NCBI GenBank assembly: GCA_947367855.1
Contig: CANBFE010000007.1
Location: 1 to 64,000, forward strand
Reading direction: 5' to 3'
Source: an uncultured Lachnospiraceae bacterium
GTDB lineage: Bacteria; Bacillota; Clostridia; Lachnospirales; Lachnospiraceae
Length of the DNA stretch: 64,000 bases
Shown: positions 41,466 to 50,306 of the stretch, one piece after another
Layout of the letters: each line of letters starts with the position of its first letter
How positions within the stretch are numbered: the first letter of the stretch is position 1
The notes under the pieces: generated by a model
The model's input: the letters and a program-made list of their open reading frames with translations, nothing else
Databases searched by the model: none
Told to the model about the DNA's origin: nothing
Translations under genes and position numbers: made by a program

Positions 41466-42917
41466 TTACTGCTCTTTCTTCATGCGCTTCTTTGTGATCA
41501 GAAGGATGCCTGCTCCTGCTACCAGAAGTCCGCCTACCACATAGAAGATTGTGGTACCGATGCCACCGGTGGAAGGAAGCTGTCCGCCCTGATAGTTTGC
41601 AACATCAGCAATGTAAACCAACGGATCCTGCTCAACATTTGTATTTGCACCAGGTACTTCCAATTTGACCTCTACCGCATCAGGCAATAAATTATATCCG
41701 TCGGGTGCTTCTGTCTCAATTAAATAGTAAGTACCTGCCTTCAGGCCAGAAATTGTAGTTGTTCCGTTCTCTGTAACATATTTAGTTGCCTCTTCAATAC
41801 TGTCAACCCACTCATACTTATCAGCCACCTTAGGTTCCGCATCTAAATCACCTGGAACATATTTCAGGAACTTAGCATCAGCCTCATCCAGATTCTTATC
41901 GGAAATAACAAACGTAGCTTCCAATTTTGTATTCTCATTGTCTCCATCGTACTTATTAATGGTAATGGATCCCATATATACGGTTTCTTCAACCTCAGTA
42001 GGCTCCTCTTCATTATAAGCAATGGTTGCGATATTCTTGATTCCATTTTGACCTACCTTAGTCGCATCCATCACGGTTGCATCATAAGTAATAACAATTT
42101 CTGCAGGAGCAGTGTAAAGGAAATCTCCATCGTTATTGACCCACTTAATTGTCATTCCTGTCTCATCCGTCAATGTGCCCACCAGATCGACTTTTGGCGC
42201 TTCTCCACCAATGGTTACCTGAACAGTATCCGGATTTATTACAATGCCCGTGTCGGGGGTATCTTTCACCACATATTGTGTAATCTTATTTCCGTTTGCG
42301 TAATTCAGTGCTCTGTACGTCAGGGTATAATGAATAGTATCCCCTACAAAATAAGTGTTTCCGTCATCCGCCACCTTACCTTCCCAACCGGGAGCATCAT
42401 TCTTCTCGTGGATGGTAACATCGCCGGTAACTGTATCTACCATTGCTGCCGCACCCTTGCTGACAGTGGATTTAACATAATAATATCCGTCCTCAGCTAC
42501 CTGGAATACCACATCTTCTCCATCCGCTCCTGATATTTCTGTCTTCACTGGCGTATCTATGAGGCTACCTACATGGTTATTTAAATAGGTTACAACATCA
42601 GCATCATTTACGCCTTCAGCCTTTTTAACGTATGTTTTCCCACCATTGAAGCTTGCGGAAAATACTTCGTTAAACGCCACCATCTCTTCCGACCCATCTG
42701 TCCAATTAAAATACGGAGAATTCTCCGGAATCGTATAGTTATAACCACCGGTTTCACCTGTTGATACATCAAAAACCTTATACAGAGTATATGTTTCACC
42801 CCCTATGGTATCAGCAACTGTAATCGATCCTCCTGCTGCCGATACGGTAATACCCATAGCCAGAACCATGATAGCCGCCAGTGCAAAGGCAACTAACTTT
42901 TTCATTTTACCTTTCAT
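41466..42917 (-). CDS. LPSTG-anchored backbone (major) pilin
   Basis: A 483-aa secreted protein with signal peptide (about residues 1-28). The architecture is that of isopeptide-forming fimbrial shaft proteins: an N-terminal domain (30-170), a middle fimbrial isopeptide domain (about 185-310, YFVGDTIHYTLTYRALNYAN) and a Cna_B-like C-terminal domain (about 315-430) with an E-box-like YYLIETEAPDGY. The sorting signal LPSTG at about 447 is followed by a hydrophobic helix and KKRMKKEQ. It lies between the large His-repeat pilin and the class C sortase and is the expected polymerised shaft. Confidence 0.93.
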   Translation of the reverse strand: MKGKMKKLVAFALAAIMVLAMGITVSAAGGSITVADTIGGETYTLYKVFDVSTGETGGYNYTIPENSPYFNWTDGSEEMVAFNEVFSASFNGGKTYVKKAEGVNDADVVTYLNNHVGSLIDTPVKTEISGADGEDVVFQVAEDGYYYVKSTVSKGAAAMVDTVTGDVTIHEKNDAPGWEGKVADDGNTYFVGDTIHYTLTYRALNYANGNKITQYVVKDTPDTGIVINPDTVQVTIGGEAPKVDLVGTLTDETGMTIKWVNNDGDFLYTAPAEIVITYDATVMDATKVGQNGIKNIATIAYNEEEPTEVEETVYMGSITINKYDGDNENTKLEATFVISDKNLDEADAKFLKYVPGDLDAEPKVADKYEWVDSIEEATKYVTENGTTTISGLKAGTYYLIETEAPDGYNLLPDAVEVKLEVPGANTNVEQDPLVYIADVANYQGGQLPSTGGIGTTIFYVVGGLLVAGAGILLITKKRMKKEQ

Positions 42918-43035
42918 AGTAAACCTTCCTTATCTTTCCCTCAAAAGATTTTGTTATCAGTTCCATTTTATTTATCCGGTCTTGCAGTCGGCGCAGCTTA
43001 GCGTCGATCGGAGGCTTCTCTTCCTGCTGTTGAAC

Positions 43036-46000
43036 TTACTGCATACCTCCTTTCCTCTTTTTGCGCCTCATGCTCAGACCATACATAAGACTGGCTGCGA
43101 TTACCGCAAAGCCGCCCAATGTATACATTATGGTACCGGGGCCACCGGTTTCAGGCAATGGCGTGCCCTTTGTATTGGTTATCTCTATCACGTAAGCGCC
43201 ATCGTCCTGCAGCGTACATACAGCATCTGCGGAAGAAGTGCTTACACCCTCTGTTGTAACTGTAATAATCACTGAATTGGCCAGTTTCGCATATCCCGCA
43301 GGAGGATCTGTTTCCACCACATGCCAGACTCCAAGATCCAATTGGGTCACAGGATCTCCTGTATTCTGATCACAGATAACGCCGTCTCTGTCATCCACAT
43401 TTTTTGATTCCCACAGGAAAGCCGGAGTTAAGCTGTCATAGTCAACCGCTCCCTCGCTCTCTACTTTATACACTGCGAATTTCGCGTTGTTCAAATATCT
43501 GCCTTCCGTTGCCGCTTCCCGCTTCAGGATCTCTACCGTTTTCCGTGCCGGTTTGTTGGCAATCCTGATTTCAGCCGCTGTCCCATCTGCAGGAATCTGC
43601 ACTGTAACGCCTGTCATTCCATTTCCGGACAAAGTAACCTGCCCGCTTTCCACAACCAATACATACGGCTCTTTGGGACACACATATCCTTCCGGTGCTG
43701 CCGTTTCCTGCAGCCAGTAGATCCCTGTCTCCAACGGCCCTTCAAAGATAAGTCCGTCGTTCCCTGAAACCAAACGCCAGACAGCTTTGCTCTTGTCTTC
43801 ATCCTCAAAACTGTCCTGCGTCTTCCTGAAGAGCTCAAATTGCGCTCCCTCCAGGAAACTGTCGTCTGTTTCTGCCGTTTTTACCAGTTTTACGCTTCTC
43901 TGCAGACGATTGGTAATGGTATATTTATCAACGTTTTTTCCCTGTGAGTCTGTGTCCTTACTTACAACTGCGTCTCCGGCAATCGCCACCTCACCCGACG
44001 GAACGACTTTCACATAATTTTCAGGTACATTATTTTCCAGGCATTCAATCTCAAATGCGCCTCCGGGAAGGGTGATTTCCTTTTTCCAGCCAGTCTCCTG
44101 TGTCAGTGTGGCTTCCACTGTAACCGCATCGCCAGATTCATCCGCACTTCCATTCCGTATTTTATAGGAAATGGTAAACGCGACCTCTTCCGGCCTGCTC
44201 TTGCCGGAATCTTCATTGTCTTCCCAGATTTTTTCCACAATTATCCGGACTTTTTCTTTATTGTAGACAATCTTCTTTTCACCGGAAGGAATCATATTCT
44301 GAGGCAACTTGTTCTGCGCATCTGATTCCAAGATTTCCTTATTTGTGGTATAGCATAATACTGTTGAGACGGATTCGTCTGACACTTCATAACCATCCGG
44401 CGCGCTTACTTCCCTTATCTTATAAGTGCCCCACGGCATATCTGTGAACAGAACTTTTCCCTGGCTGTCTGATGTGGCAGTTTTATCTGTACCTTCTATG
44501 GCAAATACTGCCCCTTCCAGATTTGATTCGGTTCCGTCGCTGTTCTGTGCCTTTTTGATCAATTCGTAATCATACAGCAGGCCCCTGACATAAGGATCCG
44601 GAAACGGCACGCGTTCACCGTCATCATACATGAGAACTGCACCACCGTTAACTGCGTTTTTATGACTGTCAGCCCCACATGTTCCGCCTGCGGACAGGCA
44701 TTCTGCACAGCTGCTGAATCCCGGATTTTCCACCTTCAGCCGAACTCTGTAGACCAGTTCCGCAACATTCAGTCTCCATATACTGCCGTTGCCATCTACA
44801 GTCTGATCGTCTTCCTCTGCGTTTGCCTTGGCAACCGGAACCCATGTAATCTCTGATGGGGTCCAGGTTGTTCCCTCAACACGATAATCGCCTCCCTCAA
44901 TACCCAGACACTCTATATTGGGGCCCATGGGATCGTTGACGGTTCCCAATGTTACAACTTTTGCTATTGTCTGCTCTAACAGGTTTTCCTGGTCTTCCGT
45001 CAGGGTTATGGTATGCCCCCTATCGCCATTTTTTGTGATACCTGTTGCCAGTATCAGCCACCTTCCATCTGCCAGTTCAATATACATTGTGATATTATTT
45101 GCACTGTCAAACGAATACTCTTTTTCAATGCGGTGTCCCTTTGTGTCTATCAGCGTCAGCTTAAAAGTGCCATGTGTATATTGACCTTTGGGACCGATCT
45201 TAACAGCCTGATTTCCGGTGGGATTATTTACAATCGTCCCAACGGTTCCATGGGCCTCATTATTAGAGGAAGATGTGGCACTATATGTGGCCAGATCAAG
45301 AAACTTTTCATATACATCCTTTACATCTACTGACAAATACACCAGAAACTCGTTTTCTGTGTCCGTCGGAATCACATTCTTCTGAACACGTACATCTCCG
45401 TTCGCTGAAAGGGTCTTATTCCCCGGATTATTTCCCTTGTACCCGCCCTCCACAATCTGCCACTCATTTTTTCCCTCTGTCTGCAGGTATGATGATACAT
45501 CCTTGTGTACAGAGGTAGTGTCATTCCTGTCACCACCGGTGTTCGGTATATCATCCGATGCCGCTGCGTTTGTCACCATGGCTGTAAATACGTTGGGGGC
45601 TGCCGCCAGGCTCCGCGTCGCCGAAAATCCGGTAATCTCCTCCCCTGCCGAAACCGCTTCGCTGCTTATGATCTCCGCGCTCTCTCCCTTATCCAAGAGC
45701 AGAGCCTTGCTTCCTGCTTTTTCCGCCTTGACTGAATTGTGGTAACTGAACTCCACTTTCACATTTCCGTTTGTAGCCTTCTGATTTCCCGCTGCGTCCA
45801 ACACTGCGATGCTGAACACCCTGGCAGAAGCCACTTCCAACTCATCTTCATGCTTTGCCTTGATGGCGCCCTGGCTGTTATTCAGATATTTCCGGTAACT
45901 GTTGTTGCCGGACTGCCCGGAATCTGTAATCTCTTCAATCTGCAGACTGTCCTTATTTTCAAACCAGTCCGAGCTTTGTCCGCCTTCATAGCTGACGGTC

Positions 46001-47736
46001 ACCGTAACATTTCCTATACTTTTTGTGAGGCTTTGCTGTTTCTTTTTGGGAGCTCTGGATATCACTACATTGGACGTCACTGAGAAGCTGTCCTGGGTGA
46101 AGGTAAAATCGCTTCCCTCCCCGGCATCCGCTATATCCGCATCCAGCACTTCCGTTTCCCCGTCGCGTTTAAAGTGTACTGCCGAAGGAGTCTCGTCTTC
46201 GCCAAACACAATGGCATCCTGGTAACTGACCCTGATATCCACAGGCGCTTCTGGCTCTATCTTTTCACCGTTTACCATAAAGGTAATGTCAAAGAACCTG
46301 GCAAAGGATACTTCCACTTCTCCTTCGTCTTCCGAATCCGCACTGCTCTCTTCCTTTACAGCCGCCAGCATCTGCTGATAATAATCTTCATACTCCTCGG
46401 TTCCCTCCAGGATCTCCCTTACGTTCAGTTCAGCTCCTTCCGGGATTTTTGCGGCTGCCCCATAGGTTACAGTCACGGTATAATCTTCTCCCTGGGCTGT
46501 CAGGGTATATTCCTTCCCGTCCTCTCCGGCCACAGGTGTACTTTCGCTGCCTTCCATATCCGCTTCGGATTCATCTTCTTCAGAACTGTCCGCTTCGGAT
46601 TCGCCTTCTTCGGAACTGTCTGCTTCGGATTCATCTTCTTTGGAACTCTCTGCTTCAGACGTCTCCTCTTCGGATATATCCTCCTGGGATTCAGACGCAT
46701 CAGCTGCATCTGCCTCCGTGTCCTCTACCGCTTCTTCCTCTGTGGAAGACTGCTCTGTCCCGTCGGTTTCTTCCTCAACAATCAGGAAACAGTCCTCACC
46801 GTGTATATGTTCCTTCAGTTCCGGTATTCCGCATACAGTTTTTCCTTCTTCGTCAAAACAGCTGTTCTCGCCCGTTTTCACATGGGTGTGAAGTTCCAGT
46901 TTCCCACAGGCTGCCGTCTTCCGGATTTCATAACATTCCGTAGTATGTGTATGGCCGTCCTCTCCTTCTTTCAGGCCACAGCCTTCAGGATTCCAACAGG
47001 TTTCCGTATGGGCATGGGCCTGAGAACCTTCCTTCAGTCCGCAGCCCTGGGGATTCCAACAGGCTTCCGTATGGGTATGGCTGCTTTCGCCCTCTTCCTT
47101 CCCGCAGGTAATGGTTTCCACGGATTCATAGCATTCATCTGTATGCTGATGACCTTCTTCTACATTAGTGCACACCAGAGCGCCCTGAGACAAAGTCCTG
47201 CAGGAATCCTCATGGATATGACCTGCAGATTCCTCCTGCCCGCATACCAGCGTCCTGCATTCGTCCGTGTGGACATGGCCTGCAGATTCCTCCTGTGCGC
47301 ACACCAATGTCCTGCACTCCTCCGTGTGGACATGGCCCTGGGATTCCTCCTGCCCGCAGATGAGCATCTGTTCCTCCCGGAAGCAGTTCTCCTCATGCGT
47401 ATGGGCTTCGATTTCCGGGAGCGTACATGCCAGTTCGCCGCCCTTGCCCCAACACTCCTCATTATGTGTGTGGACCACATAGTCCGCATAACCACAGACG
47501 AGCTTCTGCTCCCCGGTCATCTGATCCGTTTCGTAGCACTCTGCAGTATGCCCGTGAACCTCTTCCGCACATGCAAGGACCTTTTCCTTCCGGCTCAGCG
47601 CCTGCCCGTTCATTTTCAGCGCAGCCACCGTACCTGTGGTAACCACAATGGCAAGGCAGAGGAATACCGCTATCCAACGCCTGTATTTTTTCTGCTCACC
47701 CAACAGTTTTGCAGCCTGTTTCTTCAAAGATTCCAT
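43036..47736 (-). CDS. Giant LPETG-anchored pilin with His/Cys repeats (tip or adhesin)
   Basis: A 1566-aa surface protein. After a signal anchor (about residues 19-45) come about 12 imperfect repeats (about 55-330) with the core HxHxxxC and an intervening CGxEE, for example HVHTEEC and HTHTEAC. The pattern suggests metal binding. A Ser/Glu/Asp-rich acidic spacer with repeated SEADSSEE units (about 335-400) follows, then a series of Cna_B-type and vWF-like adhesin domains, with E-box-like sequences (TYKIREVSAPDGYE, YWLQETAAPEGYV, WHVVETDPPAGY). LPETG at about 1527 leads to a hydrophobic helix and RRKKRKGGMQ. Its position before the backbone pilin and its size suggest the pilus tip. Confidence 0.9.
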   Translation of the reverse strand: MESLKKQAAKLLGEQKKYRRWIAVFLCLAIVVTTGTVAALKMNGQALSRKEKVLACAEEVHGHTAECYETDQMTGEQKLVCGYADYVVHTHNEECWGKGGELACTLPEIEAHTHEENCFREEQMLICGQEESQGHVHTEECRTLVCAQEESAGHVHTDECRTLVCGQEESAGHIHEDSCRTLSQGALVCTNVEEGHQHTDECYESVETITCGKEEGESSHTHTEACWNPQGCGLKEGSQAHAHTETCWNPEGCGLKEGEDGHTHTTECYEIRKTAACGKLELHTHVKTGENSCFDEEGKTVCGIPELKEHIHGEDCFLIVEEETDGTEQSSTEEEAVEDTEADAADASESQEDISEEETSEAESSKEDESEADSSEEGESEADSSEEDESEADMEGSESTPVAGEDGKEYTLTAQGEDYTVTVTYGAAAKIPEGAELNVREILEGTEEYEDYYQQMLAAVKEESSADSEDEGEVEVSFARFFDITFMVNGEKIEPEAPVDIRVSYQDAIVFGEDETPSAVHFKRDGETEVLDADIADAGEGSDFTFTQDSFSVTSNVVISRAPKKKQQSLTKSIGNVTVTVSYEGGQSSDWFENKDSLQIEEITDSGQSGNNSYRKYLNNSQGAIKAKHEDELEVASARVFSIAVLDAAGNQKATNGNVKVEFSYHNSVKAEKAGSKALLLDKGESAEIISSEAVSAGEEITGFSATRSLAAAPNVFTAMVTNAAASDDIPNTGGDRNDTTSVHKDVSSYLQTEGKNEWQIVEGGYKGNNPGNKTLSANGDVRVQKNVIPTDTENEFLVYLSVDVKDVYEKFLDLATYSATSSSNNEAHGTVGTIVNNPTGNQAVKIGPKGQYTHGTFKLTLIDTKGHRIEKEYSFDSANNITMYIELADGRWLILATGITKNGDRGHTITLTEDQENLLEQTIAKVVTLGTVNDPMGPNIECLGIEGGDYRVEGTTWTPSEITWVPVAKANAEEDDQTVDGNGSIWRLNVAELVYRVRLKVENPGFSSCAECLSAGGTCGADSHKNAVNGGAVLMYDDGERVPFPDPYVRGLLYDYELIKKAQNSDGTESNLEGAVFAIEGTDKTATSDSQGKVLFTDMPWGTYKIREVSAPDGYEVSDESVSTVLCYTTNKEILESDAQNKLPQNMIPSGEKKIVYNKEKVRIIVEKIWEDNEDSGKSRPEEVAFTISYKIRNGSADESGDAVTVEATLTQETGWKKEITLPGGAFEIECLENNVPENYVKVVPSGEVAIAGDAVVSKDTDSQGKNVDKYTITNRLQRSVKLVKTAETDDSFLEGAQFELFRKTQDSFEDEDKSKAVWRLVSGNDGLIFEGPLETGIYWLQETAAPEGYVCPKEPYVLVVESGQVTLSGNGMTGVTVQIPADGTAAEIRIANKPARKTVEILKREAATEGRYLNNAKFAVYKVESEGAVDYDSLTPAFLWESKNVDDRDGVICDQNTGDPVTQLDLGVWHVVETDPPAGYAKLANSVIITVTTEGVSTSSADAVCTLQDDGAYVIEITNTKGTPLPETGGPGTIMYTLGGFAVIAASLMYGLSMRRKKRKGGMQ
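47160..47510 (-). repeat. Near-identical tandem DNA repeats in the giant pilin gene
   Basis: About 60-base units encode successive HxHxxxC...CGQEES modules (for example around 47221, 47276 and 47330). They are nearly identical at the DNA level, whereas the flanking modules have diverged, which suggests recent expansion by slippage or unequal recombination. Confidence 0.7.
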
Positions 47737-47803
47737 TGTGCTGTCTCCTTCCTTCTATTTACATTTTTGAATTTGTCTGTTTCCGTATGCAGCTTCCCAC
47801 TCG

Positions 47804-48397
47804 TTATTTTACAATGCCCATTTCTTCCAGGGGCCACACCCTCACCATGATCCGCCCCACCACCATGCTGTCACTGATACAGCCCACGGCAGTATTCCGG
47901 CTGTCTATGCTGGTGGCTCTGTGGTCTCCCATGACGAAGCATTTCCCGTCCGGCACCTGGTATGGAAGTTCTATGTTGCATTCACCCAACGCCTTCTCGG
48001 AGATATAGGGCTCGTTCAGCAGTTCCCCGTTTACATACACATTGCCCTCCTCATCTATGTCCACCCAGTCTCCTGCGGCGGCTATCACCCGTTTCACCAG
48101 GATGCTGTTGTTATAGTAAAAGGCGATCACGTCTCCTGTGGCGAATTTCTTGCTGTTCAGGGCTACTACAATGTCTCCGTCCTGCAACGTCTCAGTCATG
48201 GACACTCCATTGATCTGAAGTACCGGCAGAAGCAGAACTGCCACCAGAACCGCGGCTGCCGCCACCACCAGAAGCGAGAATGCCGTGCTCATCAATACGC
48301 GTCTGTAGTTCCGTTTGTATTGTTCCTTCTTCAGCTCCGCCTCAAGCAGTTCCAGTGTCGGCGCCTGTACCGGAACCTCCCTCTGTTTCTTTTTCAT
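47804..48397 (-). CDS. lepB: Signal peptidase I (bacterial Ser-Lys type)
   Basis: A 197-aa type I signal peptidase with one membrane helix (about residues 35-60). Catalytic S66 lies in NGVSMTETLQDGD and K102 in ILVKRVIAAAGD, with the box-E motif VMGDHRATSIDSR at the end. Dedicated signal peptidases are common in pilus operons and usually process pilin precursors. A second, SipW-type peptidase serves the other end of this island. Its start overlaps the coiled-coil gene by 56 bases, indicating coupled translation. Confidence 0.93.
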   Translation of the reverse strand: MKKKQREVPVQAPTLELLEAELKKEQYKRNYRRVLMSTAFSLLVVAAAAVLVAVLLLPVLQINGVSMTETLQDGDIVVALNSKKFATGDVIAFYYNNSILVKRVIAAAGDWVDIDEEGNVYVNGELLNEPYISEKALGECNIELPYQVPDGKCFVMGDHRATSIDSRNTAVGCISDSMVVGRIMVRVWPLEEMGIVK

Positions 48398-48920
48398 GCT
48401 GTTCCCCTGTATGATTGATTTTCATTGGCGGGTATTCCTCTCCCACTGTCCCGTGGATTTCCTCCAGATACTGGTCCACGGCTTTCTGGGCTGCGGTGAA
48501 GATCCCTTCCAGTTTCTGTCCCACTTCCGCTATGGAAACCTGCCCTCCCATCTCGAAAATTCTTCCCGAGCGATACTCCTCTATCACGGTTCTGCATTCC
48601 CCGATCTGGACGTCCTTCTGGTCCAGGCGGTCTTTCAGCTTCTCGATCAGGGCATCCTTCTCCTTCAGCCGGCCCTTGAACCTGTCAGCCTGAATGTCCT
48701 TTTCATCCAACCGATCCTTTAATCTTCCAATCTGAGCGTCCTTGTCGTCCATGCGCTCTATAAAGCGCTGGTTGGTCTCCCGGAGCTGCTCCAACTCTGC
48801 GGCTGTCTTCTCTATCCGTTCCTGAAGCTGCGCCGCTTCCCTGCCCTGTGCCAGCAGAAGCTGCAGAAGATCATGCCGCCGAAGTCTATGAAGTTCTTTT
48901 TCTGTCATTCTATCCCTCAC
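48342..48920 (-). CDS. Coiled-coil protein at the head of the surface island
   Basis: A 192-aa soluble protein. Residues about 25-115 are a continuous heptad coiled coil with near-repeats of RLKDRLDEKD-type units. A short globular segment follows (about 118-155, ISIAEVGQKLEGIF-like with AVDQYLEEI), then a polar tail. There is no signal peptide. It is the first gene of the island and overlaps lepB by 56 bases. I do not know its function. The position suggests a scaffold or regulator of pilus assembly on the cytoplasmic side. Confidence 0.72.
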   Translation of the reverse strand: MRDRMTEKELHRLRRHDLLQLLLAQGREAAQLQERIEKTAAELEQLRETNQRFIERMDDKDAQIGRLKDRLDEKDIQADRFKGRLKEKDALIEKLKDRLDQKDVQIGECRTVIEEYRSGRIFEMGGQVSIAEVGQKLEGIFTAAQKAVDQYLEEIHGTVGEEYPPMKINHTGEQHEKETEGGSGTGADTGTA

Positions 48921-49043
48921 CTTCGACTCTTTTTCCAGGGATACCGTACAGCAGTCATCCTGTGATACTTTCTCTTCTCATTCATCCAAAATCCAGATCC
49001 GGCAGAAGCAGATTTCCAATATGCTCTGCGTTTCTTTAAATTC

Positions 49044-49054
49044 AATATAACAGA
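49044..49054 (-). promoter_or_regulatory. Possible extended -10 promoter of the surface island
   Basis: On the minus strand TG-T-TATATT, an extended -10 element, lies about 120 bases before the coiled-coil gene. TTGACT and TTGACG hexamers upstream are not at normal spacing. No other promoter is evident in 48921-49113. Confidence 0.3.
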
Positions 49055-49113
49055 TGCCCAGTCAAAGGATGCGTCAAAAAACAGGGGAAATTTGGACTTT
49101 TGAAAAAAAACGC

Positions 49114-49156
49114 AAAAAAGACGCATGGTCTGCAATGCATTCCATGCGTCTTTTTT
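49114..49156. terminator. Strong bidirectional terminator
   Basis: AAAAAAGACGCATGG (49114-49128) pairs with CCATGCGTCTTTTTT (49142-49156). It lies 22 bases past the VWA gene stop and isolates the MoxR-DUF5682-VWA operon from the surface island. Confidence 0.92.
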
Positions 49157-49178
49157 GCTTCTGTTTTCCCGCAGATTG

Positions 49179-50306
49179 TTATGCTATTATTTTTCCCATC
49201 CATCCCGCCAGTTCCTCAGGCGTCATGGCCCCCACAAAGGCTCCCATGTCCGCAAGGCGAGCTGCCGCATTTCTGTCGTAATTTGGATTTGCATCCATGT
49301 CCAGGGCCGTCAGCACCACCAGTTTGGCGCCGCTCTCAATAATCCCCTTGGATTTGCTGTAGAGATTCTGGTATCCGCCGCCCTCATAGAGGTCCGTCAC
49401 CAGTACCACCATTGTTCTGAACGGAAAGTCGATCAGTCCTTCACAGTAGGACAGGGCCCCCGCAATATTGGTGCCGCCTCCCAGCTGAATGCTCATCAGA
49501 GTCTCCACCGGGTCCTCCACGTACCCGCTCAGATCCACCACACTGGTGTCAAAAATGACAAGTTTCGTGTCCAGCATGGGAAGCTTTGAAAAGATCCCCG
49601 CCATAATGGCGCTGTGGATGACGGAATCCAGCATGGAACCGCTCTCGTCCACGCAGATAATCACTCTCCACTGATTGTATTTCTTCATCCGCGAATTAAA
49701 GTATACGTTTTTCAGTACAATCTGTTGGTTTTCCCTGTCGTAGTTTTTCAGGTTCATGTGAATGGTTTTCTTCATGTCCAGATTCCGGGCCGACTTCACC
49801 GGGCTGCTGGCATTGCGGTTGATCTGGCCGAAAAAGGAGATTCTGACCTCCTGCTCCAGTTTCCTGGCGATCTCCGCCGCCACCTTCCGCACGATCTCCC
49901 TGGCCATCTGAAGCACTTCCCCCTTCATCATGTGCTTCAGCTCCAGAATGGTTTTCAGCAGCTCCTTATTGGGCTCCAGCTTCTGCAGCACCTCCGGGTC
50001 CGTGAGCAGCTCCGTCATGCCGTATTTTTCCAGGGCATGGCGTTCCAGCACCTCAACCGTCTGCTTCGGGAAGAGCTTCTTGATCTGGCGCAGCCAGTAG
50101 GGCACAGTGAGCTGGGTGCCGTCGCTGCCCCCTGTCCTTTCCTTACGAATCTCCTGTTCCTCCCCGTATTCCCTGGAATACAGGTAATCCAGCACATTTT
50201 CCATGTCCATGTACTGAAGGCTGCCGGAGGAGAAAGAAATCTGTCCCGAAGCATACTTCCCCAGCACCAGCCTCCACCTGTTCAAAATTTCCTGTTCATC
50301 AGCCAT
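49179..50306 (-). CDS. VWA domain protein (YehP-like)
   Basis: A 375-aa cytosolic protein. A helical N-terminal half (about residues 65-160) precedes a von Willebrand A domain (about 200-370) with an intact metal-ion-dependent adhesion site: D220-x-S-x-S224 in CVDESGSM, a conserved Thr region in GGGTNIAGAL, and VLVTDLYEGG. VWA proteins paired with MoxR ATPases usually act as substrate-bound partners in metal insertion or complex remodelling. It overlaps the DUF5682 gene by 8 bases and is the last gene of the operon. Confidence 0.9.
   Translation of the reverse strand: MADEQEILNRWRLVLGKYASGQISFSSGSLQYMDMENVLDYLYSREYGEEQEIRKERTGGSDGTQLTVPYWLRQIKKLFPKQTVEVLERHALEKYGMTELLTDPEVLQKLEPNKELLKTILELKHMMKGEVLQMAREIVRKVAAEIARKLEQEVRISFFGQINRNASSPVKSARNLDMKKTIHMNLKNYDRENQQIVLKNVYFNSRMKKYNQWRVIICVDESGSMLDSVIHSAIMAGIFSKLPMLDTKLVIFDTSVVDLSGYVEDPVETLMSIQLGGGTNIAGALSYCEGLIDFPFRTMVVLVTDLYEGGGYQNLYSKSKGIIESGAKLVVLTALDMDANPNYDRNAAARLADMGAFVGAMTPEELAGWMGKIIA

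Noticed and set aside
41482..42533. Plus-strand frames inside the backbone pilin and sortase genes
   Set aside because: Antisense shadows without start signals. The minus-strand genes have signal peptides, catalytic residues and an LPSTG motif.
47160..47510. Repeat block considered as a CRISPR array
   Set aside because: The units are in-frame protein-coding repeats without unique spacers, and there are no cas genes.
46174..47850. 558-aa plus-strand frame antisense to the giant pilin gene
   Set aside because: A shadow frame rich in Phe/Leu/Pro, created by the His/Cys/Glu repeats on the coding strand. No start signal or family match.
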